Assembly: GCF_002153425.1 (NCBI RefSeq)
Contig: NZ_KZ119600.1
Span: forward strand, 2,239,222-2,303,221
Reading direction: 5' to 3'
DNA length: 64,000 bases
Source: Litchfieldia alkalitelluris
GTDB lineage: Bacteria; Bacillota; Bacilli; Bacillales; Salisediminibacteriaceae
Positions 38,548 through 45,969 of the stretch are shown piece after piece. The notes under the pieces were generated by a model that did no database searches, was not told the origin of the DNA, and worked only from the letters and a program-made list of their open reading frames with translations. The stretch's first letter is position 1. The number at the start of each line of letters is the position of its first letter. Position numbers and translations under genes: made by a program.

Positions 38548-38711
38548 CGCAACTCATTTCTGGTTACTCAAGTTCAACCTAATTCAACTCTATTTTAGAT
38601 AGGCAAATAGTAGTTACTTTAACATACAAAATAATTATTGAATAATGAGTATTAGTCTGTTGTTTTTTAGTGCGATATTTCGGAGTTCAATTAGAGACTA
38701 AATTAAGGGAA

Positions 38712-38777
38712 AACCTTGTTATATCAATAAAAATTCCTAGTATAATTAGCTATCTATTTGGACTAGGAATTAAGGTT
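38712..38777. other. Long imperfect stem-loop in gap upstream of 97-residue ORF
   Basis: AATTCCTAGT (38732-38741) and ACTAGGAATT (38762-38771) form a perfect 10-base-pair stem. AACCTT (38712) and AAGGTT (38772) could extend it. The gap 38548-38951 has no gene. This may be a terminator remnant or repeat scar. Confidence 0.3.
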
Positions 38778-38951
38778 ATATTTGTATTTTTCTCCTCACG
38801 AACATAACTACTTAAATAAAGGTCCTAGACTCTTTTTCAATGTGAAGCCTTATAATCACCATACAATTAAGTAATTGCCTCAAAGATTGTCCTTCAGTTA
38901 TTATTTAAATTAACCCTAAAGAGTAAATGAAATTGATAAGGAGAGAAGATC

Positions 38952-39245
38952 ATGACTGCAATGTATTTCTTTGGAGGAATGCTAGTCATTCTTCAGCTCA
39001 TAATCGCCTATTCAGCGCATGTGAATAGGAAATCTAATACAAAGACTAAATATATTTTTTCGTATGTACAATTATGTATAGGAATTTTTTTAGTTCCTGT
39101 TAGTTCAATCTTCAGTCAATGGGGGCAAATATTACTTGCCAGTGTTGGGGTTACCATGATTCTTACATCCCTATTAGTAATTCCTTTGATTACTATAATA
39201 TTTAACAGTACTAGTTTTGAGAGGAAAGCAAGATCAAAGATATAA
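38952..39245 (+). CDS. Small hypothetical membrane protein
   Basis: A 97-residue protein with three predicted spans (about 3-20, 35-52 and 58-85) and a basic tail (SFERKARSKI). Not recognised. AAGGAGAG lies 8 bases before the ATG, and a strong terminator follows 6 bases after the stop, so it looks like a genuine single-gene unit. Confidence 0.65.
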   Translation: MTAMYFFGGMLVILQLIIAYSAHVNRKSNTKTKYIFSYVQLCIGIFLVPVSSIFSQWGQILLASVGVTMILTSLLVIPLITIIFNSTSFERKARSKI

Positions 39246-39250
39246 TCTTA

Positions 39251-39302
39251 AAAAACACTCACCCAAACAGGATCATATATATCCTTATGGGTGAGTGTTT
39301 TT
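39251..39302. terminator. Bidirectional terminator
   Basis: AAAAACACTCACCCA (39251-39265) and TGGGTGAGTGTTTTT (39288-39302) are perfect 15-base arms between convergent genes. Confidence 0.9.
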
Positions 39303-39336
39303 AATTCGTAAATTGAAAGAGGCAAAGTTTCAAATA

Positions 39337-39861
39337 TTAAACAGCAGGTCTCCAATATATTTCTCCGTATTTTTCATTTTCTAATAGGGAAACTTGGAAA
39401 TTGTGCTTTTTATAGAAATGAACTAGTCGATCAAGATGTTCCCAATCCCTTTCCACTATGTCTCCTTTAATTATATTGACATTTTGCTCTAAAGCATGCT
39501 CCTTTAAAAACTTCATACATACAGAGCCATATCCACGATTCTCTACACCACGTATATCATCAATATGAATCATATGATTATCTTTATATTGAGCATGAAT
39601 GGAAAAATCCCATGTTCCACGATAAGGGGTGTCGCAATCATGAAGCATGATTCTACAAACATTTCCATCATCCATACTGTACACGATGACCCATTTATCC
39701 TCTTTCGTAAGTTCAATACCAAGTATTTGGTTACGTTTAGCAATTTCCTTCATATTCTCTTTCATTCGGAAAATTTGAAACTCTAATTCTTCAAATTCTT
39801 CAATTATCTTTTCTTTCTTTTTGTCTTCCTTCCTTTCGAAAGCAGACATCTCAGAAAGCAT
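39337..39861 (-). CDS. GNAT-like protein with N-terminal coiled coil
   Basis: A 174-residue protein. The first 55 residues are highly charged and helical (KKKEKIIEEFEELEFQIFRMKENMKEIAKR), likely a coiled coil. The rest resembles an acetyltransferase fold. IHIDDIRGVENRGYGSVCMKFLKEHA fits the acetyl-CoA pyrophosphate loop (R/G-x-x-G-x-G/A), and LVHFYKKHNFQV fits the C-terminal GNAT strand. The start at 39861 has GGAGG 7 bases upstream. The ATG at 39876 lies before that site. The substrate is unknown. Confidence 0.65.
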   Translation of the reverse strand: MLSEMSAFERKEDKKKEKIIEEFEELEFQIFRMKENMKEIAKRNQILGIELTKEDKWVIVYSMDDGNVCRIMLHDCDTPYRGTWDFSIHAQYKDNHMIHIDDIRGVENRGYGSVCMKFLKEHALEQNVNIIKGDIVERDWEHLDRLVHFYKKHNFQVSLLENEKYGEIYWRPAV

Positions 39862-40079
39862 AAAACTCCCTCCCATTAATACCTATTCTTTATGTTTACG
39901 TTCACTCATACAATTAAAGTATTTTACTAAATATTACTAAGTTTTTCAAGGTATATATACTATATTTTTCGGTGAAAAAGATGTGATAAAAATCTTATGA
40001 AATATTGGGTTTAAATTATATGTAATAAGTAAATATAGGTAGGTAAGGAATAAACTAAAGGACAAGGGAGGAGTTAGTC

Positions 40080-40502
40080 ATGTCTGAGAAGATTTTAACT
40101 ACAAAAGCAACTGTAAAAGGTGGACGTGAAGGTCATGTGAAATCTGATAATGGTGTGATTGATCTTGATCTATCTATGCCAAAGGGAAGTGAAATACCAC
40201 CTGACACAACTAATCCAGAACAGTTGTTTGCTGCTGGATACGCAGCGTGTTATGATGGAGCATTAAACCTAATGGCCTCTAGATCAAAAAAGACAATAGA
40301 TTCAACAATAGAAGCTGAGGTGAGTTTATTAAAAGATGAAAGTGATGGTGGATTTAAAATAGGAGTTACTTTACATGTAAATATAAGTGGAGTATCTCAA
40401 GCAGAAGGCGAAGAGCTTGCTCAAAAAGCACATGAGTTCTGTCCATATTCTAAAGCAACAAAAGGTAACATAGATGTTAATTTGGAAGTGCATGCAAGCT
40501 AA
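40080..40502 (+). CDS. ohr: Ohr-type organic hydroperoxide reductase
   Basis: A 140-residue OsmC/Ohr family thiol peroxidase that reduces organic hydroperoxides. The two redox cysteines are Cys57 (AAGYAACYDGAL) and Cys121 (HEFCPYSKATKGN), both in the exact Ohr context. The length is typical. GGGAGGAG precedes the ATG. No OhrR gene is adjacent and I see no clear OhrR box upstream. A compact terminator follows. Confidence 0.92.
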   Translation: MSEKILTTKATVKGGREGHVKSDNGVIDLDLSMPKGSEIPPDTTNPEQLFAAGYAACYDGALNLMASRSKKTIDSTIEAEVSLLKDESDGGFKIGVTLHVNISGVSQAEGEELAQKAHEFCPYSKATKGNIDVNLEVHAS

Positions 40503-40518
40503 TTAAATAACAAACTTA

Positions 40519-40548
40519 ACTACCGTAGCATTATGCGGTAGTTTTTTC
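40519..40548 (+). terminator. Terminator of ohr
   Basis: AACTACCG (40518-40525) pairs with CGGTAGTT (40536-40543), followed by TTTT. Confidence 0.85.
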
Positions 40549-40688
40549 TATATAAATTGGTAAGTTGAAAAAGAAGGGAAATCAAAGCATTTTTATTGAT
40601 TAATATTTAAATTCGTGCAATAATTCATACTAAACACATATGAATAATTATATACCTATTTTTTTGTTGGAAAGAGAGGTTGATATTT

Positions 40689-41105
40689 ATGAAGGGAATT
40701 CCCGTAACTTTAGTGAAGGCTAATCAATTAATGTTAGTGTTGTTAACTTTAACTTCTATACTTTTTCAAAATATTTATATTGTTATGTTTACCTTTGGTT
40801 TAATAGTGTTATCACTTATTTTTGGACCGCGTGCTAATGTTGCTATGCAGATTGCCAAATGGGTAATAAAAGACCTTAAGAATGATGAGACAGAAGCTGT
40901 TGTATTATTAAGATTTAATCAGATTATTGCATCGTCTCTTCTATTCATTGCAATAATTACTTTTTTGATTACGCAGCATTGGATAGCTTGGGTGTTCGTC
41001 GGCATGGTGACTGTAGCAGCTAGTATCGCTCTCGCGGGCTTTTGTATAGGGTGTTTTTTATATTATCAATATAAAAGACTTCTATATAAATCCTCACAAA
41101 GTTAA
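40689..41105 (+). CDS. DUF4395 family membrane protein
   Basis: A 138-residue protein of the DUF4395 family. Hydrophobic segments cover about 10-48, 75-100 and 103-128, with a basic loop, FGPRANVAMQIAKWVIKDL, between. The family hallmark GFCIGCFLYYQYKR lies near the C-terminus, with a CxxC-like cysteine pair in the membrane boundary. The ATG at 40689 has AGAGAGGT 8 bases upstream. Function unknown. Members often occur near thiol or redox genes, and ohr is the preceding gene. Confidence 0.75.
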   Translation: MKGIPVTLVKANQLMLVLLTLTSILFQNIYIVMFTFGLIVLSLIFGPRANVAMQIAKWVIKDLKNDETEAVVLLRFNQIIASSLLFIAIITFLITQHWIAWVFVGMVTVAASIALAGFCIGCFLYYQYKRLLYKSSQS

Positions 41106-41110
41106 ATAAA

Positions 41111-41148
41111 AGCATCCTCACTAAAATAACTGTGGGGATGCTATTTTT
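41111..41148 (+). terminator. Terminator of DUF4395 gene
   Basis: AGCATCCTCAC pairs with GTGGGGATGCT (minor bulge), followed by ATTTTT. Confidence 0.8.
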
Positions 41149-41221
41149 AATACCGTTGAGATTCCGCCAAGTCTTTTCGAACATCGCTCTCCAAGTTATG
41201 ATATAGAAAGAGGTGATTAAA

Positions 41222-41333
41222 ATGAGTAGAACCTTTTGAGTTTTATCTGAAAATGGGTTTCTCCATTGCGGGAGTTCTTCCTGATGCTAACGGAAGAGGA
41301 AAACCAGATATATTTCTTGCGAAAAAAGTGTGA
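41222..41333 (+). pseudogene. Remnant of a GNAT acetyltransferase gene
   Basis: A ribosome site (AGAGGTGA) and ATG at 41222 open MSRTF then stop. One frame over, 41238-41333 encodes the 31-residue tail EFYLKMGFSIAGVLPDANGRGKPDIFLAKKV with stop. This matches the conserved C-terminus of many GNAT acetyltransferases (FYEKxGF...DANGxGKPDIxMAK). The middle of the gene is missing, so this is an internally deleted relic rather than a gene with one mutation. The rest of 41150-41473 holds nothing else. Confidence 0.6.
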
Positions 41334-41473
41334 TTGATGTCTTTACATACGAATAATTATTTTAATTCATAAAATGACTAAAAAGTTTAGAAATCCATAC
41401 ATGCTTTCCATCAGATATAACAAACTAAATGAAGAACTACAATGTTATTAAATTCATGATGGAGGTTAAATGT

Positions 41474-42100
41474 ATGATTAGAAAATTATTACTTTCAACA
41501 TTAATGATGTTACTTATTTTTCCAATGATGGCTGGAGCTCAAGAAATCAAATTTTTTGATGATCCGCCGTTTGAGCATTACAAAGTATCTCCAGGTGATT
41601 CCTTTTGGTTTATTGGTCAACGATATAATGTAGATTATAAGAGATTGATGCAACTAAACCCTGACATTGACCCATTAAATATGCAGGTTGGTGAAGTGAT
41701 CCGTCTTAAGGAAGCGGCTGAGCATCATTCTCAGTTTGAAGAACAAGTAGTTTCTCTTGTAAACCAACAACGGCGACAAAATGGGTTGCAACCTTTACAG
41801 CACCGCGCTGATTTGAAAAATGTTGCACATAAGAAGGCAGAAGATATGATCAATTCAAATTACTTCTCACATAACAGCCCTAACTACGGATCACCTTTTG
41901 ATATGCTTCGAACATATGGAATTAATTACCGTTCTGCTGCTGAAAATATTGCAAAGGGACAGACTACTCCTGAACAAGTTATGAATTCCTGGATGAATTC
42001 TCCTGGACATCGTCGAAATATATTAAATGGTGACTTTGATACAATTGGTGTTGGATTTTATCGTGGTGCATGGGTTCAATTGTTTATACGCGCTAGATAA
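41474..42100 (+). CDS. Secreted LysM-CAP (SCP/PR1-like) domain protein
   Basis: A 208-residue exported protein. The signal peptide (1-22, ending MMAGAQ) is followed by a LysM peptidoglycan-binding domain (about 35-78, HYKVSPGDSFWFIGQRYNVDYKRLMQLNP). A C-terminal CAP domain (about 88-208) has HKKAEDM, YFSHNSPNYGSPF, AAENIAKG and SWMNSPGHRRNIL. This architecture matches Bacillus YkwD/SafA-like cell-wall or spore-coat proteins. The ATG at 41474 has GGAGG at 8-base spacing. The upstream ATG at 41429 would spoil the signal peptide. Confidence 0.88.
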   Translation: MIRKLLLSTLMMLLIFPMMAGAQEIKFFDDPPFEHYKVSPGDSFWFIGQRYNVDYKRLMQLNPDIDPLNMQVGEVIRLKEAAEHHSQFEEQVVSLVNQQRRQNGLQPLQHRADLKNVAHKKAEDMINSNYFSHNSPNYGSPFDMLRTYGINYRSAAENIAKGQTTPEQVMNSWMNSPGHRRNILNGDFDTIGVGFYRGAWVQLFIRAR

Positions 42101-42120
42101 ATGAAATACTTTATATTTGT

Positions 42121-42145
42121 AAGGATTGGGTAAATTCCCAGTCCT
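42121..42145 (+). terminator. Terminator of LysM-CAP gene
   Basis: AGGATTGGG pairs with CCCAGTCCT (one G-T pair) around a 6-base loop, followed by TTTT. Confidence 0.85.
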
Positions 42146-42256
42146 TTTTAGTTTTTACAGTTATCATATTAATTAAGGAAGAGACAGGCTTACCTTAAAC
42201 TTAAAATCAAAGGTGTCAATGATCAACATTATCCATTAACAGAGCCACTATAAAAA

Positions 42257-42284
42257 AACATGCGATTAATTTAATCACATGTTT
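42257..42284. repeat. 28-base palindromic hairpin
   Basis: AAACATGCGATTAA and TTAATCACATGTTT are near-perfect arms just left of the MITE-like element. It may be a terminator-like scar. Confidence 0.4.
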
Positions 42285-42302
42285 AGAACTGAAGTATATA
42301 AT

Positions 42303-42557
42303 TTAACACCGTTTGGGACCCAACCACTCACATATCAGAATGTAGTGATCACTATTTTATACAGTTACATTTCCCTAGAAAACCTTGGGCTACTTTTACA
42401 CTCAAGTGTATGTGTGTCGCTTCCATCATTTTACATTTCCCGATTATCATAGTAGGAGTAGCTAATACATACTAAGAGGGAATCTAAATTAATACTTCTA
42501 AAAAAATTCGTTTAATATTCGGAAACAACTTCATGGTTGAGCCTCAAACGGTGTTAA
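42303..42557. mobile_element. MITE-like non-coding element, 255 bases
   Basis: The ends are 24-base inverted repeats with three mismatches (42303-42326 and 42534-42557; outer TTAACACCGTTTG). They are flanked by the direct repeat ATAAT (42298-42302 and 42558-42562), a plausible 5-base target duplication. The inside has no ORF. This is the structure of a miniature inverted-repeat transposable element moved by a transposase elsewhere. It fills most of the 533-base gap. Confidence 0.7.
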
Positions 42558-42633
42558 ATAATTCTTGTTTTCTTTATCTATCCTTTACCCATAATCCTGA
42601 ATAATATTGTGAACAGATTGTGACAACTTGTTA

Positions 42634-43680
42634 TTATTCAATATTTATATAAATGGTGTCTATGGCGTTGTAACCATAACCTTTTTGATTCCAATATGCT
42701 CTAAATGGCTGTGTAGAACCAGTACTATCAGTTGCTTTTGCCCGAATGGAGTAGTGACCTTTATGTTTAACCTTCCACTTATAGCTCCAAGGTGTCCATG
42801 TATAGCCTTGACTGTTTTTCTTTAAATCAGCACTAATCCATTCACTATCATTAATACTAACGGCAACTTCTACTATTTTTCCTTTTCCCGACCAAGATAT
42901 CCCTTTAATTTCATGCTCTCCAACTCCAAGTTTTGAAAAGTTTAATGGTTGTTGAATAGTAGTATTAACATTTACGGTTGTTACTGGAAAGGCATTATCT
43001 TTATTGGTTTTATTTGGATAGTAAACATAGTCATCTGTCTGGAAAGGGCCAGAGAAAGGTTTTTCTACGAGGTAAATATTTTTTAACCACTTAACAGAGG
43101 CCATTGCATACCATTGAGGCACAATTAATCTTAATGGTCCACCCCGTTTAAAAGATAGGGGACTCCCATTGTATTCATAAGCAATTATGGTATCTGAGTG
43201 GAGGGCCTTTGATATGGGAAGACTCCTTATAAATGAGGCATGTTTACCATCTGGCCTTTCACCGAAATCATATCCTTCGAAAACAACTTCTTGGACATTT
43301 GATTTTATTCCTGTATATTTAAACAATTCATTTAAGGTAATCCCTCTCCATGTCCCTTGACTAATAGCCCCATTTTCCCACTGTTCGCCGTAAACTCTCG
43401 GTTCAAATTTAGACCGTTTATTTCCTGCACATTCAAGCATAACTTTTAATGATTTACTTTTCATTTGTTTAAAATGCTCAAAGTGAAAAACTAGGGGTTT
43501 ATATACTTCACCGTATATTCGGAGTGAAATTTTACTGTTTAGTGTTGGGTAAGGGAAGTGATTACGTATAAAGAATAAATTTTCTGAAGTAGATAGGCTT
43601 TTTAAAAAATGTATTGGTGACTCCTGGACTTCTGGGTCTGTGCTACGCGTAGTCCTAAAAAGTCTATTCTTGTCGTTCAT
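42634..43680 (-). CDS. Sulfite-oxidase-family molybdopterin enzyme
   Basis: A 348-residue protein with an oxidoreductase molybdopterin-binding domain (about 45-220) and a Mo-co dimerisation domain (about 230-348). The Mo-ligand Cys84 sits in MLECAGNKRS. The substrate-side motifs YEYNGSPLSFKRGGPLRLIVPQWYAMASVKW are present. There is no signal peptide or twin-arginine motif, so it is probably cytoplasmic, unlike many sulfite oxidases. It starts 24 bases after the TGA-containing peroxiredoxin and has its own GAGGAGG. The two are probably cotranscribed. Confidence 0.88.
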   Translation of the reverse strand: MNDKNRLFRTTRSTDPEVQESPIHFLKSLSTSENLFFIRNHFPYPTLNSKISLRIYGEVYKPLVFHFEHFKQMKSKSLKVMLECAGNKRSKFEPRVYGEQWENGAISQGTWRGITLNELFKYTGIKSNVQEVVFEGYDFGERPDGKHASFIRSLPISKALHSDTIIAYEYNGSPLSFKRGGPLRLIVPQWYAMASVKWLKNIYLVEKPFSGPFQTDDYVYYPNKTNKDNAFPVTTVNVNTTIQQPLNFSKLGVGEHEIKGISWSGKGKIVEVAVSINDSEWISADLKKNSQGYTWTPWSYKWKVKHKGHYSIRAKATDSTGSTQPFRAYWNQKGYGYNAIDTIYINIE

Positions 43681-43704
43681 GATGTCCTCCTCAGAATAAA
43701 CTAT

Positions 43705-44334
43705 TTAATATTTCCCAATGTCTGATGGATTAGGTTCAATTCCGTTTAATCCAGGTACCCAGTTGGCAGGTACGCCTTTGCCAGTACTTTCATTGTATTG
43801 TATGCCTTTCACCATTCTTAGTAACTCCTGAGCGTTTCTTCCTATTTCTTTAGGATAAATCATTTTAGATTCAATAATTCCTGTTGGGTTAATGATCAAT
43901 GTTGCCCTATATGCAGCTCCCGATCCTTCATCCAATACGCGATAGGCTCTACTAATCCAATGGTTACGATCACTCACTAGTGGATATGTAACTCTACTAG
44001 CTGCGGCCGATGTTTCAGTAAATACTTTATGGGAGTATACACTATCAGTACTAATTCCAAGAACTTCTGTATTTATGGCGTTAAACTCATGATGATGAGC
44101 AGCAACTGCTGCTAGTTCAGTAGGTCATACAAAAGTGAAGTCACTGCCATAAAAAAATAAAATAAGCCATGAACCACGGAATTGATCAAGTCTAATTTTC
44201 TTTATACTTCCATTAACATATGATTCTGCTTCAAAAATAGGAGCAATATCACCTAAGGTTGCCTCAAAAGTTCTTGGATACTTCTGTAATTCTTCAACCG
44301 TTATTATATTTTTTTCATATCCATGTTTATTCAT
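43705..44334 (-). CDS. Candidate selenocysteine peroxiredoxin (in-frame TGA at codon 70)
   Basis: One continuous frame of 209 residues interrupted only by TGA at 44127-44125, in the context FTFV-U-PTELAAVAAHH. In AhpC/Prx1-type peroxiredoxins that position is the peroxidatic cysteine of FTFVCPTE. Everything after it is intact: LGISTDSVYSH, YPLVSDRN, SRAYRVL, the NPTGIIESK strand and GVPANWVPG near the end. No other Cys occurs in the protein, so without selenocysteine it would have no catalytic thiol. The ATG at 44334 has GGGAGGTG at 6-base spacing. Peroxiredoxins are an established selenoprotein family. Standard callers would report two fragments (44125-44343 and 43705-43977). The alternative is a nonsense pseudogene. 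Confidence 0.8.
44098..44113 (-). promoter_or_regulatory. Candidate bacterial SECIS of the peroxiredoxin gene
   Basis: Starting 11 bases after the UGA, AGCAGC-AGUU-GCUGCU folds as a perfect 6-base-pair stem with a 4-base loop whose second base is G. The loop begins 18 bases after UGA. These values fit the general bacterial SECIS pattern (hairpin inside the coding region just after UGA, G in the first two loop positions). Confidence 0.6.
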
Positions 44335-44564
44335 TACATACACCTCCCATGTTCAATGTTATAACTAATTGATATATATTCCACTTTTAAGGATTATTTA
44401 CTGATTTTTTCAGGACATCAAGACAAGTTCGTAACATAACGACTTTCACAGCAGCAATACTAAAAAAATATAGTATGATTTTAGACTGTCGTGTAGGGGG
44501 TTGAGTTGACTTGGATAAATATAACATTCATATATTTCTTAAAGCCATAAACAATAGGACTACA

Positions 44565-44585
44565 CTGATATTATTACAATATCAG
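44565..44585 (+). other. Leader hairpin of the SASP gene
   Basis: CTGATATT-ATTAC-AATATCAG is a perfect 8-base-pair stem about 30 bases before the SASP start. Possibly an mRNA-stabilising structure. No clear sigma-G promoter could be fixed. Confidence 0.4.
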
Positions 44586-44614
44586 AATTCAAAATTTCGA
44601 AAGGAGAATGTAAC

Positions 44615-44821
44615 ATGGCAACAAACAACAACAACTCAAACAATCTTGTAGTACCTGGAGTGCAACAAGCACTTGATCAAATGAAATATGAGATTGCACA
44701 AGAATTTGGTGTAAACCTTGGGCCAGATTCTCCTGCACGAGCAAACGGGTCAGTAGGTGGCGAGATTACTAAGCGCCTAGTACAACAAGCAGAGCAACAA
44801 TTCGGTGGACCAAAAGCTTAA
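44615..44821 (+). CDS. Alpha/beta-type small acid-soluble spore protein
   Basis: A 68-residue DNA-binding spore protein. It has the family core [46 protein letters not shown], including the GPR germination protease site region YEIAQEFG (about 29-36). It saturates and protects spore DNA, and is degraded at germination. A strong AAAGGAG ribosome site and an immediate terminator fit a highly expressed single gene. Its presence shows the organism forms endospores. Confidence 0.97.
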   Translation: MATNNNNSNNLVVPGVQQALDQMKYEIAQEFGVNLGPDSPARANGSVGGEITKRLVQQAEQQFGGPKA

Positions 44822-44834
44822 TATAATGGATATT

Positions 44835-44864
44835 AGAGTACAAGGGCTTCCTTGTACTCTTTTT
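44835..44864 (+). terminator. Terminator of SASP gene
   Basis: AGAGTACAAGG-GCTT-CCTTGTACTCT is a perfect 11-base-pair stem followed by TTTT. Confidence 0.95.
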
Positions 44865-44962
44865 ATTTAATTCGGGACAAAAGTAGGATATACCGGCGAC
44901 AAGTAATGACAACATTCTTAAATTCTCCTAAGTATAATTGTAAAAAGAGGAGGGGGACACTA

Positions 44963-45859
44963 ATGGACGAGCCTATTATCATATATGATTTGAAACAGGA
45001 ATTACATAATCAAGATATCCATTATTTGTTAAAGAGGGAGAATGTAAATATTTGTTTTTTTCGATTTGTTGGCGGGAACCCCAGTGAAACGGATGAAGTT
45101 TTTAAGCAACTATACAGGTTAAAAGATAGTAGAACAATTGTCTTTGGAATATTCCGTTTCCCTTTTCGTTTTGAGGGAAAGCAGCGTATGGAAATTGCCA
45201 TCGATCAATACTTTAAGCTGAAAAAAGTGTGTGATTCCATCATATATTTTTATAGTGATGGAATGATGGAGACTTTAGAAGAAGGAACTTCTATTCGAGA
45301 CGCAAATATATTATTTGAAGAGTTTGAGAAAGCACCAATCAGGGCAATTGAAGAAATGGTAAAGAATACAGGAGATATAAATATTGATATTAGAGATATA
45401 CAATCATTTATTAGAAACAAAGATGGAGCTTTATTTGTTAGAACTTTTGAAGGGAATTCCTTCGATGAACCGTTAAAACACTTAATTTCAACACCATATT
45501 TATCACAAAACTTTGCTGAGGGTAATCAATTAATGGTAAATATAGGATATACAAATGATGTAGATATGGATGCCTTTCGCCAAATAAATTTACGTATCAA
45601 TGATCTCTTTCATAAAATGGAGATATTTAAGATTGGAAGCTATTTAATGGACAAGCCCGGGAGAAGACTAAAAATCACTGTTATGGCAAATGGTATAGTA
45701 GACCCATTTGAACAAAAAGAGGATACGAAAAACCTCCCATTATATCGATACTGGTTTGCTAATAAATGGAGAAAAGTAACACAGAAGGAAAAACAAAATG
45801 ATTGGTTTTCTGTAATGAATAAAACTGCAGAAACAATAAAAAAGGACAGGCTCCAATAG
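44963..45859 (+). CDS. Divergent FtsZ/tubulin-like protein lacking the GTP-binding signature
   Basis: A 298-residue protein that aligns by eye with the second half of FtsZ. TIVFGIFRFPFRFEGKQR matches the FtsZ TVGVVTRPFxFEGxxR. CDSIIYFYSDGMME follows. TGDINIDIRDIQSFIRNKDGALF matches [23 protein letters not shown] with the T7 NxDxxD (Asn140, Asp142, Asp145) kept. NQLMVNIGYTNDVDMDAFRQI and LKITVMANGI end the domain. The tubulin signature GGGTGTG is replaced by VGGNPSE (36-42), and the upstream Rossmann part is largely missing, so GTP binding is unlikely. GAGGAGGGGG precedes the ATG at 44963. Its role is unknown; it may modulate FtsZ or act in sporulation. Confidence 0.7.
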   Translation: MDEPIIIYDLKQELHNQDIHYLLKRENVNICFFRFVGGNPSETDEVFKQLYRLKDSRTIVFGIFRFPFRFEGKQRMEIAIDQYFKLKKVCDSIIYFYSDGMMETLEEGTSIRDANILFEEFEKAPIRAIEEMVKNTGDINIDIRDIQSFIRNKDGALFVRTFEGNSFDEPLKHLISTPYLSQNFAEGNQLMVNIGYTNDVDMDAFRQINLRINDLFHKMEIFKIGSYLMDKPGRRLKITVMANGIVDPFEQKEDTKNLPLYRYWFANKWRKVTQKEKQNDWFSVMNKTAETIKKDRLQ

Positions 45860-45875
45860 TGGGTCTGTCCTTTAA
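45841..45875 (+). terminator. Weak terminator after FtsZ-like gene
   Basis: AAAGGACAG (45841-45849) pairs with CTGTCCTTT (45865-45873). The stop codon lies in the loop and the T-run is short. Confidence 0.55.
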
Positions 45876-45896
45876 ACATATTCTACTTTAACTGCA

Positions 45897-45927
45897 ACTT
45901 TACATTAAAAATGTAAAGTACTATAAT
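45897..45927 (+). promoter_or_regulatory. Promoter with perfect operator-like inverted repeat, ring-cleaving dioxygenase
   Basis: The -35 TTTACA (45899-45904), 17 bases, and -10 TATAAT (45922-45927). A perfect inverted repeat ACTTTACATT-AAA-AATGTAAAGT (45897-45919) covers the -35 and spacer, the classic position for a repressor. It does not resemble the MhqR box I know for B. subtilis homologues. Confidence 0.7.
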
Positions 45928-45969
45928 AAAGTAAGTGTAAAAATATTATTTTTAAGGGGAGAAAAATAG

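Noticed and set aside
38548-38580. Target-site duplication for the IS1182-like element
   Set aside because: Bases flanking 36581 and 38547 do not match, so no duplication is claimed.
38399-38602. 67-residue ORF at the IS right end
   Set aside because: It spans the terminal inverted repeat and overlaps the transposase start on the other strand; no ribosome site.
41222-41333. Another Sec-type readthrough at the TGA after MSRTF
   Set aside because: The conserved GNAT tail is in a different frame from that TGA and no Cys is expected there; it is a deletion remnant.
43705-43977. Separate short ORF starting MSDRNH, and its partner at 44125-44343, as two genes
   Set aside because: They are in the same frame, the sequence between them is open and encodes conserved peroxiredoxin residues, and the only break is the TGA at the catalytic position.
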